Positions 58,021 to 64,000 of a DNA stretch of 64,000 nucleotides are shown piece after piece. Each line of letters begins with the position of its first letter. The first letter of the stretch is position 1. The position numbers and the translations under genes were made by a program. Origin of the DNA: Heloderma charlesbogerti (taxonomy: Eukaryota; Chordata; Lepidosauria; Squamata; Helodermatidae); the NCBI GenBank assembly GCA_026122225.1, contig JANEZZ010002197.1, positions 1,178,001-1,242,000 on the forward strand, in the 5' to 3' direction. Below the pieces are notes generated by a model. That model saw only the letters and a list, made by a program, of their open reading frames with translations. It did not search any database and had not been told where the DNA came from.

Positions 58021-59196
58021 GGGTGACCGAGACCCTACTGGCTTTTCCTGGGCAGGAGCTCAAAGCTATAAAAGGGCAAGAGAGAATTTGACCCGACCGG
58101 CTTCCAGTTTGGATTCATTCCCCACCTCCTACAACCTCAGCATGGAGGACATTCTTCGAAGGCAGGTGGTCCCCGGCTCAGTCACACTTGCTGGCATGCC
58201 CAGGTACAAGAATCGAGTGGCAGGTGGTGCTGACGAGTTTCTGCCTGCTGGAGAACTACTCTCCTGCAGAGTAGCTAGATGGACCAGTGGTCCAACCTGG
58301 TATAAGGCAGTTTCCTGTGTTCCATTGGACCCCCGAGCCCTGAATCCCAAAAGGAGGATTGTATTACAGGGCCAGCTGGTATTCTTATGGTGGAAGCTGG
58401 GATCCTCTGGTGTTGGAAGATGGAGGCTGTGAACTGTTTAGGAAAGTGTACAGCTGAGACAGTTTGTGAGTTGGTCTTCTCTGTAAGACTGAAGGGATGA
58501 CAGGTTCTCTAGGGTCATAGTGGGAAACTAGAAGAATCTCGCTTGATTCACTTCTGAAATGGAAACCCCTTCACTGCATATGGATTCTCTGGTGCTGGGT
58601 GCCTAGGGTATGAGTGGCCTAAAGGTAGATCAGGATCTACTTGGTGATTTTCAGTAGATTGGCAAGAGTTTCTGGTTCTCTCAATTCTCTACCAGAAGCA
58701 ACAAATAAAAGGCTTTTTCTTGCTAAATTTGGTTGCAGACAACGAACACTTCACAATAGATTATGGTGTGAGAGCACTTGAGCTTAGTTCTGGTACTGAT
58801 CACAAATTCTTGGATTGAGCAAGAGGCACCCTGTTCCATAATTCTTGGCATGTACCCACCCGCCTGAGCCACTATTTTACACCTGGATCCAGTTGGTGGA
58901 TCTCAGGGTTTTAATCACAAAACCGAAGTGGATCCTGCAAGCCTGAAGTCTGTCCACATCTGATACCGTGTGTTGGATAGTTGGAAGTCAGGGGCTTAAC
59001 GATGACTAGTGGATTTATTATTGTTAACTGCCACTGAACGATGTGATTGTGGGTGGATTCTCTGATATTGGAGGCCTAGTGTAGTGGTTTCCAGTTGTGA
59101 AGGGGGTAAGAGTACATTCTCCAGTGTTCAGGTATTGGACTAAGGATGCTTTCTGGATGGTGGGTTTCTAGCACTGCCAATCCAAAGGCATTGATT

Positions 59197-59493
59197 GACC
59201 TGGTTTGCATGTAATGACAATCCAGAGTACAGATTGAGTACAGATTGTTGTTGAATCATGTGTTGTCATTACGTGTGAACTGTGACCTATGGTTTATCTT
59301 TGGGCTGTTAACCATGAACAACTGAGAGTTTTTACACCCCAACAACAAACCATGGGTTCTCTTGCACTGTTAATGGTTAACAGCCCATAGTTAAACCATA
59401 GTGCAGGGTTCATATGTAACAGTAACCCACGATTCAGCAGCAACCCGTACTCGGCCCATACTCTGGGTTCTCAGGACATGTGAACCAGGCCAT
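59197..59493. mobile_element. Foldback element family 4 copy
   Basis: Ends GACCTGGTTTGCATGTAATG and TCAGGACATGTGAACCAGGC; interior AAACCATGGGTT and GGTTAACAGCCCATAG palindromes as in 33238-33709. Confidence 0.6.
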
Positions 59494-60401
59494 TGTGCGG
59501 CTGTTCCGGCTTTTCCTCCTTAACAGATGTTTTCCTGGTAGAAAAAAAGCCAGAAAAAGCAGTGGGAAAACACAGGAGGGTTATAAACGGAAGGCTGTCC
59601 TGTAAAATTCCATCTGGACCCTCTGTAAAGCTCTGTGAATGAGGTGAGGAAATTGCCCAATAAAAGCCTCATCTGGAAGTTCCCCTTGTGTTTGTGTGGT
59701 GGTTCTGGTGGCATGGTGAATTTTCAAGTTCTTGAGGCCTAGCAATTGTGGTTTGATTTGATGAAAAAGTTAGAGTTTAGGGAATATTATGTGATAGGGT
59801 GAGGCTGCATGAGTTATAGTTTTTTAGTTATCCTCCCCCCAACTCTTGATGCACTAGATGGTGGATGCTGAGAGTTGTAGTCCAACACATTTGGAAGGCT
59901 GCCTTAAAACCACCTCAAAGTAGGTTGGGCTTATGGCTTTGTCTTGCCCAAGGCCAGACAGTGAATGGGGATTTGACCTATGTCTTGCATACTAAAATCT
60001 AATGCTGTATCCTCTGTACTGCATTAGCACATGATACTGGAGTTCCTAAACTGGATCTTGATCGTAAGAGGTCAGTTAGCTACAGCTGGTGTGTAATGTC
60101 AGTTCTCCAAGGTCTGTCTTCTCTGATCTCTGTGATAAAGACCATGCTTTGCATGCAGAGGGTCCCAGACATCTCCAGAGAAGGATGCTAGGTATCAGGA
60201 CTGGGGCAGACCTGTGCATGAGACCGTGGAGAGCTCTTGTCCATCTAACACAGTCCATTCTATTTGGATTGACCAGTGGTCTGGCTTGAGCAGATTCATG
60301 TGTTGAAAGCCCTGCAGGCTGGGTGGGGAACCTCTGTGGGCCAGAGGTTCTCCCTCCCTGATATACATAAACCATACTTGAAAAGTCAAGAGGACCTATG
60401 A

Positions 60402-60540
60402 AGATGCCTTCTCCAATGTGGTGCCCTCTGGATGTTTTGGGCTACAGCTCCCATCAGCCCCAACCAGCATGGCCAATGATCAGGGATGATGGGAGTTGTA
60501 GGCCCAAACACCTGGAGGGCAGTATATTGGGAAAGGCTGC
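60402..60540. mobile_element. Foldback element family 2 copy
   Basis: CAATGTGGTGCCCTCTGGAT ... CAGCTCCCATCAGCCCCAAC..CAGCATGGCC and GATGGGAGTTGTAGGCCCAA ... GGAGGGCAGTATATTGGGAA. Confidence 0.7.
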
Positions 60541-60707
60541 AGGGACAGGCTACGGATGTCACTAGCTTAATGTTTACTTTAGCAGGACCATGTTTCCCTA
60601 CTTCTGCTGTCTGGGATCTGCCCATGTTAACTAGAGATGCCAGGGATTCAAACTTGAACATGTGCCATACCGCTGGCCCCTGGGCATGTTCTGAGAGCAC
60701 ATGATGC

Positions 60708-60860
60708 AGCAGTCTGCTCAAGCTAAGCAGGTTTCCATCTGGTCAGTGCCTGGATGGGACTGGACAGTCCAGGAAAACCCTATGTATGTTGCCTTGTTGA
60801 GTTCTAATGGAAGAAGGGCAGGATATAAATGTCTAATGGAAGAAGGGCAGGATATAAATG
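60708..60860 (+). mobile_element. 5S-derived SINE with 29-bp tail duplication
   Basis: CTCAAGCTAAGCAGGTTTCC and CTGGTCAGTGCCTGGATGGG match 5S rRNA. The tail TCTAATGGAAGAAGGGCAGG..ATATAAATG is present twice in tandem (60803-60831, 60832-60860). Different tail from the copies at 1756 and 27451. Confidence 0.6.
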
Positions 60861-61472
60861 TACCAGCCGGCTACCTGGATTATGTACCCTCACAAGCAAA
60901 AGCCTGGGGGTGGGGGGACAATTGTTATCCGTGCATACTGAAGCTGACATAATAGGGTGTGTTTGTTTTTTTTACCTCTTACTGCAATCTACTTTTTGTA
61001 CACTTTCAGTCATGGCAATAAAGGATGGTTAAGCTATGGGATTTTTTTTCCTTTTGACTCTTCTGATAACCGAACACACCTATGAGTATTGAAAGAGCTG
61101 CCCCCCCCCAACCATTAATGTATACAGTGGTCAGGTAAAGAGGTCTGGGGTTGGAGGCCTAGAGTCTCTGGATTGTTTTAGTGGATTTCCCTTGTTGGTG
61201 ACTCAGGTTTGAAGATATGTGGGTGATGCATTCTCGGCTAGTGAAAGCAGGCGTGGCTCTGATGTTTGTGGTATGCAGAACTTCAAGAGGTAAATAGTTC
61301 CCTACTTGAAGTCCTACCAAGGATCTTGGTGTGTGTTGAGGCAAGTAATGGATTATCTGTGGTGCAAAGCCATATATGTTCTGAGCTTAAAAATCAAACT
61401 TTAAATTCTGTGCCCAGGGTACCCCAAATCCTGTGTGTAGAAAAGTCAATTAATTCAATCATATAATTAACT

Positions 61473-61596
61473 TAGGGCACAATCCTATGCATGTTTAGAC
61501 AGAAAAAAGGCCTACAAGGCCCAGCATGCCCCAGCCAGGGCATGCTGGGAGTTGTAGGCCTTTTTTCTGACTAAATATGCATAGGATTGCCCCTTA
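61473..61596. mobile_element. Foldback element family 3, intact copy
   Basis: TAGGGCACAATCCTATGCAT ... GCCCAGCATGCCCCAGCCAG on the left and GGCATGCTGGGAGTTGTAGG ... ATGCATAGGATTGCCCCTTA on the right. Closest to the ancestral single-unit state of the minisatellite at 13204. Confidence 0.8.
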
Positions 61597-63502
61597 AAGT
61601 AATAACACAATTAACTGTTCACATCGTATCATCAGTTCTCATTTTGTGCTAGTGTACTCTGGTACTCAGGCTGGGAATTATACTAAAATCTTGGGATTTA
61701 AAGGAATTGTTTAGTGTGCTGCGGCTCAGACCCCACTTCTATCTTGTACTCAGTCTTTTGGGAAGGTTACTTCTCTGTCGTGACTAGCCATGCCTTCATG
61801 GCCACCATTTTGTGGTGGTGGTGTTCAAATTGCCAGATGTATCCATGGGCCCAAAAGGTTACCTGTCCCTGGGCTATACCTTTATGAGGACCAACCAAAA
61901 CATCACAAAACTGTGAGCAAGCTTTTTGAGTTCTCCAGAACTCTTAATCAACCTCCATGTTAAACAAGAGGGAGTGGAAGAGTTGGAGGATAAAAAGTTA
62001 GGCATGATGTTAAAAGCCCCAAAGTTTGCAGTTCGTGACATATGGCATTTGAGAATTGTTAGTGTAGGAAAATTAAGAGTGTAGATGCATGGTGACAACT
62101 TACCTTGGCTGTTGGCACAGGTGAGCTGTTCAAGTTGAAGAGTACCAGAACTAAGGGGAGAAACTGCATGGTGAGCAATTCAGGTTTGGTGCCAGGGTTG
62201 GCCTTACTATTGTGAAGCGTGAGCAGCACCGCAGGGAGCTGATTTTGGATGATAGGAAAGGGCAGCAAATTGTTGTTTATTGTGTTTTTACTGTCAGGAG
62301 CGGGAGACATGCTTGTGAGATTTTCTGCCTCAGGCGCCAAAATAAATTGGCCAGCCTCATTCATTCATTCATTCATTCATTTAATACATTTCTATATTGC
62401 CTTTCTGTCAAGGCACTCCAGGTGATTTACAGTTTTTTAAATAGTGAAACAAACATTCTCCCCCCGCCCCCAACCGCCAGAATATAGTTCTCTCAGGCCC
62501 GTTGAAGGTCTCTTTAGGAACTGATGGCATTAGTTTTCTGCAGGGGCGTTGCTAGGTTCTTAAAAGATCCAGGGCACAGGCCCATAACACAGATTTGCAT
62601 AACTGCATGTCTAATGTGGGTGTGTGTGGTGTGTGCATGCAGTGTGCTTGCATGTATGTATAGATTACATACATAAGAAGTGTGCACTGACCCCCCACCC
62701 CACTTCAACTCAGACTCCGATCCAGCATTTTGGAAAACATCGTGCTTCTGCTCTGGCCAATTCGTAGTCGGACCACTTCAGCTCAGCACCAAACCTGAGT
62801 CAATGTTTGGAAAAATGAGTCTGTATGCTTCCTGTTGACTTTCATGGGAAATGAGAGAAAAAAAACTAACTTTTTTCTCTTGGTCAGAACTGGATGATAA
62901 TTTTAGGTATAGTAGCCCCCAAGAAGGGACAGGCTTTACCCCTGCCCAATGTCATAAAAATAGGTACAGGGTTTATATTTTTATTTTCTTTTAAAGGGAA
63001 CTGCCAATAACATTTTAATTCCTTGGAAGAATTGGATAAAAATTTCAAGTTTCATTGCCCCATCAGAGGAGATCATGTCTGCCAAATTTCAGAAAGCTAG
63101 CCACAAGGTTTTTTGTGCAAGGATGATTTTGACATTTTCAGTTCTCCAAAAAACCTTGACATTTTCAGGTCTCCAAAATACTTACCTCCCTACGTTCCTT
63201 GTGGACCATTGTTCTGAAAATTACAGACAGCCTTCAGTTGTCCCTAAGTAAGAAACCAGCGAAGTTTCAGAAGGATAGGTGCAGCAGTTCATGTGGAAGG
63301 GGAGTTCTCCAATTTGGGGGAGGGAGTGATTTGCTTTCCCTTCCATTCACCCCTTCCCCAATAGTTTTTGGGTAAATTTGTATGAAAATGCACAGATCAT
63401 TAGAGATGTCGCCCAGGCAAGAAACCTGCAAAGTTTCTGAAGGATATACATGCATTCTAATTTGGAATTACTAGAATTTATTTACATTTCACCAGTATCA
63501 GC

Positions 63503-63655
63503 AGCAGGGGAACATGGGTGGGAAGGTGCTGTTTCACTCATGTCCTGCGTGTGGCTTTCCTATGGGCATCTGGTTGGCCACTGTGTGAACAGAATGCTGG
63601 ACTAGATGGACCTTGGTCTGATGTAGCACGGCTCTTCTTATGTTCTTAAATAGAG
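63503..63655 (+). mobile_element. CR1/L3-like LINE 3' end
   Basis: GCAGCAGGGGAACATGGGTG ... TGGCCACTGTGTGAACAGAA..TGCTGGACTAGATGGACC ... GCTCTTCTTATGTTCTTA. Confidence 0.7.
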
Positions 63656-64000
63656 AGTACCTCTGAGCACGTGCAGCATGTTTTTCTTTCACCACTGAGC
63701 ACTTACATTCTCCCCCTTCCAATTCTATTCCCCTCCATGCAACCTTCCCTCCTCATCCTACCATCCTCCAGCAACTCTTCATAAAAACAGATGTCTTGTT
63801 TTGTGCAACTGCTCTCTACCTCCTCCTTGTTATGCACAAGCTCTCATTGTATCTTCCTCCCCATAACGTCATTTGTGCCAAGACTTCACCAGGATTCAGC
63901 CAATGAGTCTGTTTTCAAAACTAAGGCTAAGTTATGGAGAAAGTCTGAGCATGTACTAAGTGCCTTTCCCTTACCACTGAAGCTAGAGTTCATGCAAAAA

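Larger units (their letters stand above)
57772..64000 (+). other. SOCS7 intron 1 (partial)
   Basis: Begins at the donor GTAGGA and continues past the window end. No sequence resembling the next SOCS7 exon (KPKLTRTQSAF in mammals) is present. Repeats listed separately; 58021-59190, 61600-62340 and 62500-63500 show nothing I can classify. An (ATTC)n run with a SINE-like tail is at 62357-62430. Confidence 0.8.

Overview
This is vertebrate nuclear DNA, almost certainly from a squamate reptile (a lizard). It has split genes with GT/AG introns and one CpG island. The repeats are typical of squamates: RTE-BovB, CR1, L2 and L1 LINEs, a Sauria-type SINE with a BovB-like tail, tRNA- and 5S-derived SINEs, and many short foldback (MITE-like) elements. 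The species cannot be read from the sequence alone.

Two genes are supported, arranged head-to-head. GPR179, an orphan class C receptor, is on the minus strand. Its first five coding exons can be placed to the base: 38924-38050, 25606-25498, 5481-5358, 1320-1109 and 725-657. Reading phases agree at every junction, and the gene runs off the left edge. SOCS7 is on the plus strand. Its GC-rich first coding exon ends at the donor 57771/57772; the rest of the window to 64000 is its first intron, and the SH2 and SOCS-box exons lie to the right. The adjacency GPR179-SOCS7 is the one known from human chromosome 17q12. About 17.8 kb separates the two start codons.

Layout: 1-38049 is GPR179 exons 2-5 and introns. 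Intron 2 (20 kb) holds a young BovB fragment between 687-bp direct repeats, a 16-unit 41-bp minisatellite inside a foldback element, a 737-bp stretch with no G, about 2.4 kb of random-looking sequence, and a near-complete CR1. Intron 1 (12.4 kb) holds a cluster of foldback elements, an L1 end and two LINE 3' ends. 38050-38924 is GPR179 exon 1. 38925-56269 is intergenic, with L2, Sauria SINE, CR1 ends, a second degenerate BovB with a 9-bp target duplication, and several hairpins. 56270-57775 is the SOCS7 CpG island and exon 1. 57772-64000 is SOCS7 intron 1 with scattered repeats.

The two genes act in unrelated pathways: GPR179 at the retinal ON-bipolar synapse and SOCS7 in cytokine/insulin signalling and ubiquitination. 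I found no undescribed multigene system. The features most worth a second look are structural: the unusually long BovB-flanking duplication, the G-free block, the minisatellite born inside a MITE, and the extended SOCS7 N-terminus.
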